NCBI RefSeq assembly: GCF_024758705.1
Contig: NZ_CP096971.1
Span: 2,695,501 to 2,759,500 of the forward strand
Direction of reading: 5' to 3'
Origin: Sphingomonas sp. SUN019
Lineage (GTDB): Bacteria; Pseudomonadota; Alphaproteobacteria; Sphingomonadales; Sphingomonadaceae
Length of the DNA: 64,000 nucleotides
Made by a program: the position numbers and the translations under genes. Shown piece after piece: positions 17,240-26,008 of this stretch. Position 1 is the stretch's first letter, and each line of letters opens with the position of its first letter. The notes below the pieces were generated by a model. That model saw only the letters and a program-made list of their open reading frames with translations. It ran no database searches and was not told where the DNA came from.

Positions 17240-17875
17240 TCATTCCATCCCCGCCCGCATCGCCGCCGCCGCCACGAACGGCGCGCCTGCGACCAGCAGG
17301 AGGCTGACCGCCGCTAACAGTTTCAGCCCGCCCGGCCCGCCTTCGATCGCGCCTGCGCCGAAGATCAGCAGCGGGATGGCGAGCGGGAGCATGACCAAGC
17401 CAGCGACAGCGCCTGCGCCGCGGAGGCCTGCGACTAGCGCGCCGGTGGCGACCGCGAGCGCGGCGAGGCCGGGGGTGCCGATCGCGAGGCCTGCTTCGAC
17501 CAGCAGCAGGGTTTCGGCGGAGAGGTCGAGCAGGCCTGCGGCGATGACGGCGGCGATCATCAGCGGGGGGGCGAAGGCCAGCCAATGGGCGGCGATCTTG
17601 GTGGCGGCGATCGCGGGGAGGGGGATGCCTCGGGTGGCCAGTTGATCCAGCACGCCCGAATCGAGATCGGGGGCGATCAGGCGTTCTACCGGCAGGAGGG
17701 CGGCGAGCAGCGCGGCGGCCCAGATCACGCCGCCGCCGATCCTTGCGAGGAGTTTGGTGTCGGGGCCGATCGCGAACGGGAACAGGGTCGTCACGAGCAA
17801 AAAGAAGGCGACGATCAGCGTCGCGCCGCCCGAGGCGTAGCCGCGGCGGATGTCGCGGAGGATGAGGGGGATCAT
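17240..17875 (-). CDS. ccmB: Haem exporter permease subunit CcmB
   Basis: A 211-residue CcmB protein with about six membrane helices, beginning IPLILRDIRRGYASGGATL and having the family's LLPVERL...DSGVLDQLATRG loop. With CcmA and CcmC it forms the ABC complex needed for haem handling in system I cytochrome c maturation. The remaining ccm genes are not in the window. ATG 17875 overlaps the ccmA stop by 4 bases. Confidence 0.92.
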   Translation of the reverse strand: MIPLILRDIRRGYASGGATLIVAFFLLVTTLFPFAIGPDTKLLARIGGGVIWAAALLAALLPVERLIAPDLDSGVLDQLATRGIPLPAIAATKIAAHWLAFAPPLMIAAVIAAGLLDLSAETLLLVEAGLAIGTPGLAALAVATGALVAGLRGAGAVAGLVMLPLAIPLLIFGAGAIEGGPGGLKLLAAVSLLLVAGAPFVAAAAMRAGME

Positions 17876-18537
17876 TGCGCCTCCACCCCTGCACCACCCC
17901 GGCGCAGGCCGGGGCCCAGTTGCAAGCGGTCCGAAACTGGGCCCTGGCCTTCGCCGGGGTGGGGGTGGTGGAGCGTGATCGCCTGCGCGTCGGCCATTTC
18001 GATCGGTTGATGGGTCGCGATCAGCGTTGCGCCGCCGGTTTCGCGATGGCGCGCGATCAGGGCTTCGAGGCGCTCGACCGCGGCGACGTCGAGGCCGTTG
18101 GCGGGTTCGTCGAGCAGCCACAGGCTTGCGGGCGACGCGAGGACGCGGGCGAGTGCGGCGCGGCGGCGTTGACCGGTGGAGAGGAGGCGGACGGGGATGT
18201 CGATCAGGTCGGAGAGGTCGAGGTCGGTCAGCGCCTCGTCGATGCGGGCAAACGTAACGCCATCGATCTTCGCCCAGAAGTCCAGCGCCTGCGCCAGCGT
18301 GCGTTCGGGGTCGAGCGCGGCGGCTTCGGTCAGCAGCGCGGGTGGGTCGGCGCGTTCGACGCGGCCCGCGGCGGGGGGCAGCAGACCGGCGGCGATGCGG
18401 ATCAGGCTCGATTTGCCCACGCCGTTGGGGCCGGTGACGATCGCCGAGCCGCCCGGCTCCAGCGTGAACGACAGCCCCTCGAACAGCATTCGCCCGCGCC
18501 GGACGCACGCCACCCGGTCGAACCGCAGCAGGCTCAA
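17872..18537 (-). CDS. ccmA: Haem exporter ATP-binding subunit CcmA, with repeat-encoded C-terminal tail
   Basis: A 221-residue ABC ATPase of cytochrome c maturation. Walker A is GPNGVGKSS (about 33-41), the signature LSTGQRRR and Walker B LWLLDEPANGLD are present. The start is TTG 18537, overlapping the upstream zincin stop as TTGA. Residues from about 192 to 215 are encoded by a 28-base-arm palindrome (17894-17962) of the kind otherwise seen between genes, giving a Gly/Pro/Arg-rich tail (PGEGQGPVSDRLQLGPGLRR) that normal CcmA proteins do not need. The ATPase core is intact. Confidence 0.9.
   Translation of the reverse strand: MSLLRFDRVACVRRGRMLFEGLSFTLEPGGSAIVTGPNGVGKSSLIRIAAGLLPPAAGRVERADPPALLTEAAALDPERTLAQALDFWAKIDGVTFARIDEALTDLDLSDLIDIPVRLLSTGQRRRAALARVLASPASLWLLDEPANGLDVAAVERLEALIARHRETGGATLIATHQPIEMADAQAITLHHPHPGEGQGPVSDRLQLGPGLRRGGAGVEAQ
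17894..17962. repeat. REP-like palindrome inside the ccmA 3' end (family 2, copy E)
   Basis: Two 28-base arms, 17894-17921 and 17935-17962, are reverse complements at 26 of 28 positions around a 13-base spacer. The core (CACCCCGGCG...GGCC...GGGCCCAGTT) resembles the CCCCGCGAAGGCGGGG-type repeats at 41635-41727. It is read in frame as part of CcmA. Confidence 0.85.
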
Positions 18538-18944
18538 TCCGCCACCGCGTCTTCCAGCGCGTGCATATCGTCGTCGCTGAGGCCGAAGTGGTGGCCGATC
18601 TCGTGGATCGTGACGTGCGCGATCAGATCGTCGAGGCGGACGCCGGTTTCGCACCATTCGGCCAGAATGGCCTGGCGGTAGAGGTGGATGCGATCGGGCG
18701 TCGCGCCGCTCTCGAACACCGATTTCTCCCCAATCGGGCGGCCGTGGTACAGGCCGGTGAGGTCGAGCGGGTGTTCGATGTTCAGGCCGCGGAGCGTTTC
18801 GTCGTCGGCGAATTCCTCGACGATCAGCACGATTTCACCGAGATGCGCGCGAAATTCGGCCGGCAGCTTTTCGATCGTGGCGCGTGCGACGCGCTCGAAC
18901 GTGTCGGGGGAGGGCGCTTCGCCGATCAGGTCTTGCCCGTCCAT
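18534..18944 (-). CDS. Minimal zincin-like metallopeptidase (PF06262 family)
   Basis: A 136-residue protein of the small bacterial zincin family. The zinc site is [11 protein letters not shown]: His114, Glu115, His118 and Asp124 match HExxHxxGxxD. It is acidic and cytosolic by appearance; natural substrates of the family are unknown. It overlaps ccmA by 4 bases, and its start at ATG 18944 is 47 bases from the divergent pterin dehydratase gene. Confidence 0.85.
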   Translation of the reverse strand: MDGQDLIGEAPSPDTFERVARATIEKLPAEFRAHLGEIVLIVEEFADDETLRGLNIEHPLDLTGLYHGRPIGEKSVFESGATPDRIHLYRQAILAEWCETGVRLDDLIAHVTIHEIGHHFGLSDDDMHALEDAVAD

Positions 18945-18991
18945 GCCCTACGCCATACCCCGTGACATCGCACGCGGGAAGGAGCCGGATC

Positions 18992-19285
18992 ATGGTCGAG
19001 CAATTGAACGAGACCGAACGGGCGGATGCGCTGGACGGCCTGCCCGACTGGGATTACGACGAGGCGCGCGACGCGATCACGCGGTCGATCGTGTTCACCG
19101 ATTTCGCCGAGGCGTTCGGCTTCATGACGCAGGTCGCGCTGATCGCGGAAAAGGCCGAGCATCATCCGGAATGGAAGAACGTGTGGAACCGGGTGGAGAT
19201 TTTGCTGACCACGCATGACGCGGGTGGGCTGAGCGAGCGGGATATCGAGCTGGCCGAGGCGATTGATACGATATTGGATGGTTAG
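18992..19285 (+). CDS. phhB: 4a-hydroxytetrahydrobiopterin dehydratase
   Basis: A 97-residue pterin-4a-carbinolamine dehydratase (PCD/DCoH), which recycles the pterin cofactor of aromatic amino acid hydroxylases. The active-site signature [14 protein letters not shown] is complete (about residues 57-70), followed by [20 protein letters not shown] lies about 8 bases upstream of ATG 18992. No hydroxylase gene is nearby. Confidence 0.92.
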   Translation: MVEQLNETERADALDGLPDWDYDEARDAITRSIVFTDFAEAFGFMTQVALIAEKAEHHPEWKNVWNRVEILLTTHDAGGLSERDIELAEAIDTILDG

Positions 19286-19297
19286 CTCAGCCTTCTG

Positions 19298-19411
19298 ATC
19301 CTCCCCTGCAAGGGGAGGTGGCAGCGCGAAGCGCTGACGGAGGGGTGTCGCGCTATCGAGGGGTCGACACCCCTCCGGCGCTGCGCGCCACCTCCCCTTG
19401 CAGGGGAGGAT
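19298..19411. repeat. Complex palindromic repeat (family 1, copy A)
   Basis: Outer arms ATCCTCCCCTGCAAGGGGAG (19298-) and its complement ending at 19411 flank inner arms GACGGAGGGGTGTCG / CGACACCCCTCCG. The element fills the space between two convergent genes and abuts the SDR stop. Copies B, C and D are alike. Confidence 0.92.
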
Positions 19412-20197
19412 TTAGTCGTTGAGCACCCGGCTTCGCATCAATTTCCGCAGCCGTCCGGGCGTCCACCGGGCGGCGAAGGTAAGGCGGCGGGCGGTCTTGC
19501 CGATGACGGCGTGAACCTTGTCGCCGTGGACCGCGTCCCAGGCGGCCTGCGCGACGGTTTCGATGGGCGTGAATTCCAGCCCTGCATCGACCACCGCGTC
19601 GCGGGCGGTGCGGTTCGATCCGTCCGCGCGAAGCGACAGGATCGGGGTGTCGATGAAGCCGGGCATCAGGTCGCGGACCTTGATGCCGTCGGCGGCCCAT
19701 TCGCCGTCGAGCGCCTCGGTCAGCCCGCGTACCGCGAATTTGGTGGCGGAATAGAGCGCGAGGCCCGCCGAGCCGTAGATCGCGGAGGCCGAGGCGGTGT
19801 TGAGCAGGCAGCTGTCGGGCGTCGCCTTCAGATACGGGTACGCCGCGCGGGCGCCGTAGGCGACGCCGCGGAAGTTGATGTCGATGACGCGGTCGAGTTC
19901 GTCGAGCGCGATCTGGCCGTAGGGGCCGCCCTGGCCGATCCCGGCGTTGTTGAACAGCACATCGAGGCGACCGCCGCTGGCCTTGGTGAAGGCGGCGAGC
20001 GTCTCCTCCCAATCCTCGATGCTGCGCACGTCCATCGGATGAATGGTGGTGCGATCGGCGGGGAGCAGTGCTGCGGTTTCGGCGAGGCCGCGTTCGTTGA
20101 TGTCTGCGAGACCGACGCGCCAGCCCTGCGCGGCGAAATGCTGCGCGACTGCGCGGCCGATGCCCGAGCCGCCGCCGGTGATCAGGATCGCCTTCAT
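19412..20197 (-). CDS. Short-chain dehydrogenase/reductase
   Basis: A 261-residue classical SDR. The cofactor motif TGGGSGIG is at 7-14, NNAG at 83-86, and the catalytic YxxxK is Tyr149-Lys153 in YSATK with Ser upstream in NTASASAIYG. Asp32 after strand 2 (GLADINERG) suggests NAD(H) preference. The substrate is unknown. The start at ATG 20197 is supported by GGAGGA four bases upstream; an earlier start at 20227 is less likely. The stop directly adjoins repeat copy A. Confidence 0.9.
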   Translation of the reverse strand: MKAILITGGGSGIGRAVAQHFAAQGWRVGLADINERGLAETAALLPADRTTIHPMDVRSIEDWEETLAAFTKASGGRLDVLFNNAGIGQGGPYGQIALDELDRVIDINFRGVAYGARAAYPYLKATPDSCLLNTASASAIYGSAGLALYSATKFAVRGLTEALDGEWAADGIKVRDLMPGFIDTPILSLRADGSNRTARDAVVDAGLEFTPIETVAQAAWDAVHGDKVHAVIGKTARRLTFAARWTPGRLRKLMRSRVLND

Positions 20198-20245
20198 CTT
20201 TCCTCCGTTTGACGCTGGTCTGTCCATCCCGCATCACACGCCGCG

Positions 20246-21010
20246 ATGCCAGAACAAACCGGTCCAGCCGTCGCCTTCGATGGCGTGACGAGGCGCTACG
20301 CCGGGGCCGCCGCGGTCGACGACGTGACGCTGGAGGTGGCGGGCGGCAGTTTCGTCGCGTTGGTCGGGACGTCGGGGTCGGGGAAATCGACCTTGCTGAA
20401 GATGGTCAACCGGCTGGTCGAGCCGAGCGCTGGACGCGTGACGGTCGACGGGCGGGATGTGGGGGCGGAGCCTGCGCCGTTGCTGCGGCGGCGTGTCGGG
20501 TATGTGTTCCAGAATGTCGGGCTGTTCCCGCACATGACAATTGCCGAGAATATCGCGGTGCCGTTGCGGCTGGCGGGGACGGAGGATGCCGCTCGGGTGG
20601 CGGAGATGCTCGATCTGGTCGAACTGCCGCGCGATCTGGGCGCGCGGATGCCGGACGAATTGTCGGGCGGGCAGCGGCAACGCGTGGGCGTGGCGCGCGC
20701 GCTGGCCAGTGGGCCGAAGCTGTTGCTGATGGACGAACCGTTCGGGGCGCTCGACCCGGTGACGCGCGACGTGCTGGGGGCGGCGATCCGGGCGCTGCAC
20801 GACCGGCTGGGCCTGACGACGGTGCTGGTGACGCATGACATGGCGGAGGCGCTGCTGCTCGCCGAGCGGGTGTTGGTGATGCAGGCGGGGCGGATCGTGG
20901 CGGACGAGACGCCGCGCGCGCTGGTGGCGGGCTCGGGCGGGGCGGCGGCGCAGGCGTTGGTCGCGGTGCCGCGCGAGCAGGCGCGACGGATGGCGGGGCT
21001 TGAGGCGTGA
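20246..21010 (+). CDS. Quaternary-amine-type ABC importer, ATP-binding protein
   Basis: A 254-residue ATPase of the ProV/OpuCA/OusV type. Walker A GTSGSGKST (41-49), signature LSGGQRQR, Walker B LLLMDEPFGALD and the switch His in LVTHDMAEA are all present. It lacks the C-terminal CBS domains of longer OpuA/ProV ATPases, fitting OpuC/EgtV-size proteins. It overlaps the fused permease gene by 4 bases. Substrate: betaine, choline, carnitine or ergothioneine are all possible. Confidence 0.88.
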   Translation: MPEQTGPAVAFDGVTRRYAGAAAVDDVTLEVAGGSFVALVGTSGSGKSTLLKMVNRLVEPSAGRVTVDGRDVGAEPAPLLRRRVGYVFQNVGLFPHMTIAENIAVPLRLAGTEDAARVAEMLDLVELPRDLGARMPDELSGGQRQRVGVARALASGPKLLLMDEPFGALDPVTRDVLGAAIRALHDRLGLTTVLVTHDMAEALLLAERVLVMQAGRIVADETPRALVAGSGGAAAQALVAVPREQARRMAGLEA

Positions 21011-22542
21011 GCGCCTTCTGGGACGCCTTCGCGCGGGTGCCGGGGCTGGCGGCGCAGCATCTGTTGCTGGCGATGTGCGCGCTGGCGCTCGGGATCGCGA
21101 TCAGCCTGCCGCTGGGGGTGTGGTCGGCGCGATCGCCGCGGGTGGCGCGGGTCGCTTTGGGGTTCGCCAGTCTGGTGCAGACGATCCCGAGTCTGGCATT
21201 GCTGGCGTTATTCTATCCGGTGTTGCTGTGGGTGTCGGCGCTGGTCGGGGGCGGGGTGCCTGCGCTGGGATTCCTGCCGTCGCTGATCGCGCTGACGCTC
21301 TACGCTTTGCTGCCGATCCTGCGGAACACCGTGACGGGACTGACCGGACTCGATCCGGCGGTGATCGAGGCGGCGGATGGTGTGGGGATGACGCGCGCAC
21401 AGAAGTTGCGGCTGGTCGAGGCACCGTTGGTGCTGCCGGTGGTGATGGCGGGAATCCGGACTGCGGCGGTGTGGACGATCGGGGCGGCGACGCTGTCGAC
21501 GACGGTGGGCCAGCCGAGTCTGGGCGACCTGATCTTCGCCGGGTTGCAGACGCAGGCGTGGGCGTTGGTGCTGGCGGGGTGCGTGTCGGCGGCGGGGCTG
21601 GCGCTGGCGGTCGACGCGCTGCTCGGGCTGGCGGAGCGGGGCTTGCGGACGCGGCGGCCGTGGCTGACGGGGGTGGCGCTGGGGTTGCTGGCCGTCGGGG
21701 TCGTCGTGGCGACAGCGCCATTGTGGCGGTCGGGGCCAAAGACGGTGGTGATCGGGGCGAAGAACTTTTCCGAGCAGTATATCCTTGCGCGGCTGATCGG
21801 GGATCGGCTGGAGCGTGCCGGGTATCGCGTGGAGTATCGTGACGGGCTGGGGTCTGCGGTGGCTTACGGCGCTGTCGCGGGGGGCGAGATCGACGCTTAT
21901 GTCGAATATGCCGGGACGCTCTGGACCGGGCAGATGAAGCGGACCGACGTGCCGCCGCGGGCGGAACAGGTACGCGCGATCGGGGAATGGGCGCAGCGCA
22001 CCAACGGCGTGCGGCTGGTCGGGGCGCTGGGGTTCGAGAACGCCTATGCGTTCGCGATGCGCGGCGACGATGCGCGCAGGCGGGGGGTGGCGACGCTTGC
22101 GGATTTGGTGTGGGTTGCACCCGAGCTAACATTCGGGTCTGATCTGGAGTTTCTCGAACGGTCGGAGTGGGCGGCGGTGAAGCGGGCCTATCCGCTGCGG
22201 TTCAGGGCGGCGACGCCGTACAGCCCGACGTTCATGTATCGCGCGCTGGCGAGCGGGCGGGCTGATGTTATCAGCGCGTTTTCATCGGACGGGCGGATCG
22301 CGGCGGATAAGTTGGCCGTGCTGAGGGATCCGAAGCGCGCGATTCCGGGGTATGATGCGATCCTGCTGGTGTCGCCGGAGCGGGCGAAGGACGCCGCGTT
22401 CGTGGCGGCGTTGCGGCCGTTGGTCGGGCGAATACCGGTGAGCGCGATGCGCGAGGCGAATTACATGGTCGACCGCGATGCCGACAAGGCGACGCCGGAG
22501 GCGGCGGCGCGGTGGTTGGGGGAGAAGGTGGGGCTTCGATAA
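21007..22542 (+). CDS. Fused ABC permease and substrate-binding protein (OpuC/EgtU-like)
   Basis: A 511-residue fusion. Residues about 1-240 are the permease with six to seven helices and the EAA-type loop GVGMTRAQKLRLVEAPLVL. Residues about 240-511 are an OpuAC-type binding protein starting KTVVIGAKNFSEQYILARL, with GEIDAYVEYAGTLW, and ending in a family-typical D-D-ATPEAAARWL helix. The fusion tethers the receptor to the membrane. The same architecture is known in glycine betaine transporters and in the ergothioneine transporter EgtU. Start GTG 21007 overlaps the ATPase gene. Repeat copy B follows the stop. Confidence 0.88.
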   Translation: MSAFWDAFARVPGLAAQHLLLAMCALALGIAISLPLGVWSARSPRVARVALGFASLVQTIPSLALLALFYPVLLWVSALVGGGVPALGFLPSLIALTLYALLPILRNTVTGLTGLDPAVIEAADGVGMTRAQKLRLVEAPLVLPVVMAGIRTAAVWTIGAATLSTTVGQPSLGDLIFAGLQTQAWALVLAGCVSAAGLALAVDALLGLAERGLRTRRPWLTGVALGLLAVGVVVATAPLWRSGPKTVVIGAKNFSEQYILARLIGDRLERAGYRVEYRDGLGSAVAYGAVAGGEIDAYVEYAGTLWTGQMKRTDVPPRAEQVRAIGEWAQRTNGVRLVGALGFENAYAFAMRGDDARRRGVATLADLVWVAPELTFGSDLEFLERSEWAAVKRAYPLRFRAATPYSPTFMYRALASGRADVISAFSSDGRIAADKLAVLRDPKRAIPGYDAILLVSPERAKDAAFVAALRPLVGRIPVSAMREANYMVDRDADKATPEAAARWLGEKVGLR

Positions 22543-22543
22543 T

Positions 22544-22653
22544 TCTCCCCTGCAAGGGGAGGTGGCGCGTAGCGCCGGAGGGGTGTCGCCCTCTCGATAG
22601 CGCGACACCCCTCCGTCAGCGCTGCGCGCTGCCACCTCCCCTTGCAGGGGAGG
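22544..22653. repeat. Complex palindromic repeat (family 1, copy B)
   Basis: Outer arms TCTCCCCTGCAAGGGGAGG and CCTCCCCTTGCAGGGGAGGA, with inner GGAGGGGTGTCG / CGACACCCCTCCG. It fills the gap between the convergent importer gene and pal. Confidence 0.92.
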
Positions 22654-22660
22654 ACTGGTT

Positions 22661-23182
22661 TCAGTTCAGCACCACCGTTACGGCGCGGCGGTTTTGCGCC
22701 CAGCTGGCTTCGTCCGAGCCCAGGGCGGCGGGGCGTTCCTTGCCGTAGCTGATTGTGGTGATGCGCGCCGCGGAGACGCCGCGCGAGACGAGATAGTTCT
22801 TGGCGGAGTTCGCGCGCCGGTCACCCAAGGCAAGGTTGTATTCGCGCGTGCCGCGTTCGTCGGCGTGGCCTTCGACCGTGATGCGGACATTCGGGTAGCG
22901 CTGCAGCCAGTCGGATTGCGAATCGAGGATGCCGCGTGCGGTGCCGTTGATATCGTACATATCGAGCCCGAAATTGACCGTGTCGCTGGTGATCGATCGT
23001 TTGAAATCCTCGGCCGATCCGGGGACTGCGGCGCCGGTGACGGGGCCGGCGCCAGCACCGGCGTTGGGATCGACGGGGGCCTCGCCGGGAGCGGGGGGGA
23101 GGACTTCGGGGCGCTTCTTCGAGCAGGCGGCGGTCGCGACGAGCGCGGTCGCCAGCAGAAGCGTGGTCGTGAATTTGGCCAT
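22661..23182 (-). CDS. pal: Peptidoglycan-associated lipoprotein
   Basis: A 173-residue OmpA-like lipoprotein that anchors the outer membrane to peptidoglycan. The lipobox is VATAAC with Cys20. A Pro/Gly/Ala linker (about 24-58) leads to the OmpA C-like domain with the peptidoglycan-binding sequence TVEGHADERGTREYNLALG and the conserved RRA...YLVSRGV. ATG 23182 has AGGAG 8 bases upstream. It is last in the tol-pal operon. Confidence 0.95.
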   Translation of the reverse strand: MAKFTTTLLLATALVATAACSKKRPEVLPPAPGEAPVDPNAGAGAGPVTGAAVPGSAEDFKRSITSDTVNFGLDMYDINGTARGILDSQSDWLQRYPNVRITVEGHADERGTREYNLALGDRRANSAKNYLVSRGVSAARITTISYGKERPAALGSDEASWAQNRRAVTVVLN

Positions 23183-23235
23183 TATCGGTCTCCTAAAGTG
23201 AGATGTCGTCCCCGTTATCGCCCCCAATAACAGTT

Positions 23236-24621
23236 TTACGGCCGAAGTGGTCCCCACGCCGGGTCGGAGCCGTCGAGCGGGGTCGGGATCTTACGTTCAT
23301 TGACCCCGGTCAGGTCGACGGACCACAGATCGGCCTTGCCGCTGCTGCCCTGCGCCGATCGCAGGAAGGTCAGCACGCGACCGTTGGGCGACCAGCTTGG
23401 CCCTTCGTCCTGCCAGCTGTTGGTCAGCAATTTCTCGCCGCCGCCGTTCGCGTTCATCACGCCGATACGGAACGCGCCGCCCAGCTTGGTGAAGGCGATC
23501 AGGTCGCCGCGCGGGCTCCAGACCGGCGTGGCATAACGCCCGCCGCCGAAGCTGATACGCTGCTGGTTCGAACCGTCGGCGTTCATCACATAGAGCTGCT
23601 GCCCGCCCGAACGATCGCTTTCGAAAACGATGCGGCGGCCGTCGGGCGAATAGCTGCCGCCGGTGTCGATGCCGGGCGAATTGGTCAGCCGCTGCGGCGC
23701 GCCGCCGCTGGCCGCGACGCGGTAGAGGTCGGTGTTGCCGCTCTGCGCCATCGAGAACAGGATCGAGCGCCCGTCGGGCGAGAAGCGCGGCGCAAACGCC
23801 AGGCTGACGTTCGACACGACGAGGCGCTGACGGCCGCTGCCGATGTCGTAGACGTAGATCGACGGCTTGTCGTTCAGATAGCTCATATAGACGATCGACT
23901 GCTGGTTCGGCGCGAAGCGCGGGGTCAGCACGATCGACTGGCCGTTGGTCAGGAAACGGTGGTTCGCGCCGTCCTGATCCATGATTGCGAGCCGTTTGAT
24001 GCGGCGGCCCTTTGGTCCGGTTTCGCTGACGTACACGATGCGGCTGTCGAAATACGGGCCTTCGCCGGTCAGCCGCGCATAGACCGTGTCGGCGCATTTG
24101 TGCGCGGCGCGGCGCCAGTCGCCGGGCGACACGACGAAGCCCTGGCGGGCGAGTTCAGTGCGCGCGGAGACGTCGTAGAGATAGCAGCCGACGGTCAGCG
24201 TGCCATCGCCGTTCGCGCGGACGAAGCCCTGCACCAACGCCTGCGCGCCCGAACCGCCCCAGTAATCGAACGCGGGGGCGGTGACTTCGGGGAACATCAC
24301 GGTGCGCAATTGCGCGGGCGGGAGGGGATTGAAGAGGCCGGAGTTCTTCAGGTCGTTGGTGACGATCTGCGCGAGTTCGCGGCCCATCACGTCGGTCGGC
24401 TTGGCGGCGGTGTTGACGACCGCCGGGGTCGCCATCGCGGGGATCGCGATCGGCATCGGCGCGGAGATGCCGCCGGTGACGTCGACGACCAGCTCCTGGC
24501 TTTGCGGGGCGGGGGGCGCGGTCGCGGGCAGCGGGGGCGGCGTGACGGGCGCGGTCTGCTGCGCCACCGCGGAGGTGCCGAGCAGCAGGGTGAGGGCGAG
24601 AGCGAGTGGCGGTCGGAACAT
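23236..24621 (-). CDS. tolB: Tol-Pal system protein TolB
   Basis: A 461-residue periplasmic TolB with signal peptide (1-20, cleavage near AVA-QQ), an N-terminal alpha/beta domain and a C-terminal six-bladed propeller. The repeated blade motifs such as FSPDGRSILFS, YSPDGRRIVFES and WSPRGDLIAFTK are obvious. It connects Pal with TolA during outer-membrane constriction. It lies 53 bases upstream of pal. Confidence 0.95.
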   Translation of the reverse strand: MFRPPLALALTLLLGTSAVAQQTAPVTPPPLPATAPPAPQSQELVVDVTGGISAPMPIAIPAMATPAVVNTAAKPTDVMGRELAQIVTNDLKNSGLFNPLPPAQLRTVMFPEVTAPAFDYWGGSGAQALVQGFVRANGDGTLTVGCYLYDVSARTELARQGFVVSPGDWRRAAHKCADTVYARLTGEGPYFDSRIVYVSETGPKGRRIKRLAIMDQDGANHRFLTNGQSIVLTPRFAPNQQSIVYMSYLNDKPSIYVYDIGSGRQRLVVSNVSLAFAPRFSPDGRSILFSMAQSGNTDLYRVAASGGAPQRLTNSPGIDTGGSYSPDGRRIVFESDRSGGQQLYVMNADGSNQQRISFGGGRYATPVWSPRGDLIAFTKLGGAFRIGVMNANGGGEKLLTNSWQDEGPSWSPNGRVLTFLRSAQGSSGKADLWSVDLTGVNERKIPTPLDGSDPAWGPLRP

Positions 24622-24632
24622 CGATACTATCC

Positions 24633-25568
24633 TTAGCCGGGAAGCTTATAGCGCAAGGTGAAATTACTCCACCCGCCGGGTACGTCGTAAAGTTCGTCGG
24701 GCAGGCCGCGGAGCGGCGCGCAGCCGACGAACGTCGCGATGGCGAGATCATCGACGCGCGCGACATAGCGGCTGTTGTCGTCGTCGACGCCGTCGCGGGA
24801 CCGGATCACGGGGCGTGCGGCGAGCGATCCGTCGCGGTTGATGCGCAGGTTGATCGTCACGCGGATCCGTTCCGCGCCGGGGCCGGGGTTCACTTGACGG
24901 TCGGCGCAGGGTTGGACCTGCCGCAGGATCGCCGAGCCGATGTTCGCCGCCGCCTGCGCGCCGATCCGCGCCGCGGGGGGCGTGGGGGTGCGGCTTTTCG
25001 AGGGCGTATCGGTCAGCCCTTTGAGGAAATCGTCGCCGAGGCGGCTGCCGCGCGGGCGGGTGGTTTTCGCGGTGTCGGTCGATCCGCTGCCGCGCGCGGC
25101 GGCGGGGGGCTTTTTCGCGGGTTTGGCGGCGGCGGTCTGTGCGGGTTTCGTCGGCTTGGCCGGGGCCTTTTCCGCGGCGGGGGTCGGCGGTTTCGGTTTC
25201 GGTTTCACCGGCGCGGGTTTGGGAGCCGGGGCGGGTTTCGGCGCAGGTTTGGCAGGGGCGGGCTTGGGCTGCGGTTGCGGCGGGGCGGGGACCGGTTCGG
25301 GTTCTGGCTCGGGCGCGGCTTCGACCGGGGCGGGTGGCGCGGCGTCTTCTGGCGCGCCTTGCTCGGGCGCGATCGATTGCGCGGGCGGTTCGACTGCGGC
25401 GGGGGCGGTGGCCTCCAGCGCGACCGCGTCGACCAGGCTGACCTCGACCGGCTGGGTCTTCAGTTTTTCCGGGTTGGGCGTGGCGAGGAAGCCGACCGAG
25501 AGCAGCCCGAACAGGATGACATGTCCCGCCGCGGCGACGCCAAGCCCGATCTTCTCGTTGCGCTCCAC
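24633..25568 (-). CDS. tolA: TolA-like energy-coupling protein
   Basis: A 311-residue protein with one N-terminal membrane helix (about 10-30), a long Pro/Ala/Lys-rich middle (about 55-175) and a C-terminal TonB/TolA-type domain with two conserved Cys (PCADRQV and FVGCAPLRG). Position between tolR and tolB identifies it as the TolA counterpart, linking the TolQR motor to TolB-Pal. Start GTG 25568. The middle region is proline-rather than helix-rich, unlike Escherichia TolA, so it is better described as TolA-like. Confidence 0.88.
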   Translation of the reverse strand: MERNEKIGLGVAAAGHVILFGLLSVGFLATPNPEKLKTQPVEVSLVDAVALEATAPAAVEPPAQSIAPEQGAPEDAAPPAPVEAAPEPEPEPVPAPPQPQPKPAPAKPAPKPAPAPKPAPVKPKPKPPTPAAEKAPAKPTKPAQTAAAKPAKKPPAAARGSGSTDTAKTTRPRGSRLGDDFLKGLTDTPSKSRTPTPPAARIGAQAAANIGSAILRQVQPCADRQVNPGPGAERIRVTINLRINRDGSLAARPVIRSRDGVDDDNSRYVARVDDLAIATFVGCAPLRGLPDELYDVPGGWSNFTLRYKLPG

Positions 25569-25575
25569 CGCAGGC

Positions 25576-26007
25576 TTACTCGTCGCCGATCGTGACCAGC
25601 GCGACGCGGTTCAGCCCGGCGCGGTTGAGTTCGCCCATCACGCGCATGATGCGGCCGTAGTCGAGCGATTTGTCGGCGCGCAGGAACACCTGTGGCGGGG
25701 CGTCGGCGGTGCCCTTTGCAGCGATCGCGTCCAGGCGTTGTGGCAGCGCCTGTTGCGACACCTCTTCCTTGGCGATGAAGATGCGGCCCTGTTCGTCGAG
25801 CGAGATTTCGGTCGGCTCCGCATCCTGATCGAGCGGCTTCGCGCGGCTGTCGGGCAGGTTCACGGGGACGCCGGCGGTCAGCAGCGGCGCGGTGACCATG
25901 AAGATGATGAGCAGGACGAGCATCACGTCGACCAATGGCGTGACGTTGATGTCCGCCATCGGCGCACGGCGGCTGCCGCTTTTCTGCGAGGGAAGGTTGA
26001 TCGCCAC
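25576..26007 (-). CDS. tolR: TolR, ExbD-family motor subunit
   Basis: A 143-residue ExbD/TolR protein. The single membrane helix VDVMLVLLIIFMVTAPLL begins with the proton-carrying Asp, preceded by ADINVTPL. The periplasmic domain follows. Start GTG 26007 is one base after the tolQ stop. Confidence 0.95.
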   Translation of the reverse strand: MAINLPSQKSGSRRAPMADINVTPLVDVMLVLLIIFMVTAPLLTAGVPVNLPDSRAKPLDQDAEPTEISLDEQGRIFIAKEEVSQQALPQRLDAIAAKGTADAPPQVFLRADKSLDYGRIMRVMGELNRAGLNRVALVTIGDE

Positions 26008-26008
26008 G

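Noticed and set aside
24606..25595. A 329-residue Gly/Arg/Phe-rich plus-strand frame opposite tolA
   Set aside because: It mirrors the Pro/Ala/Lys codons of tolA and has no independent support.
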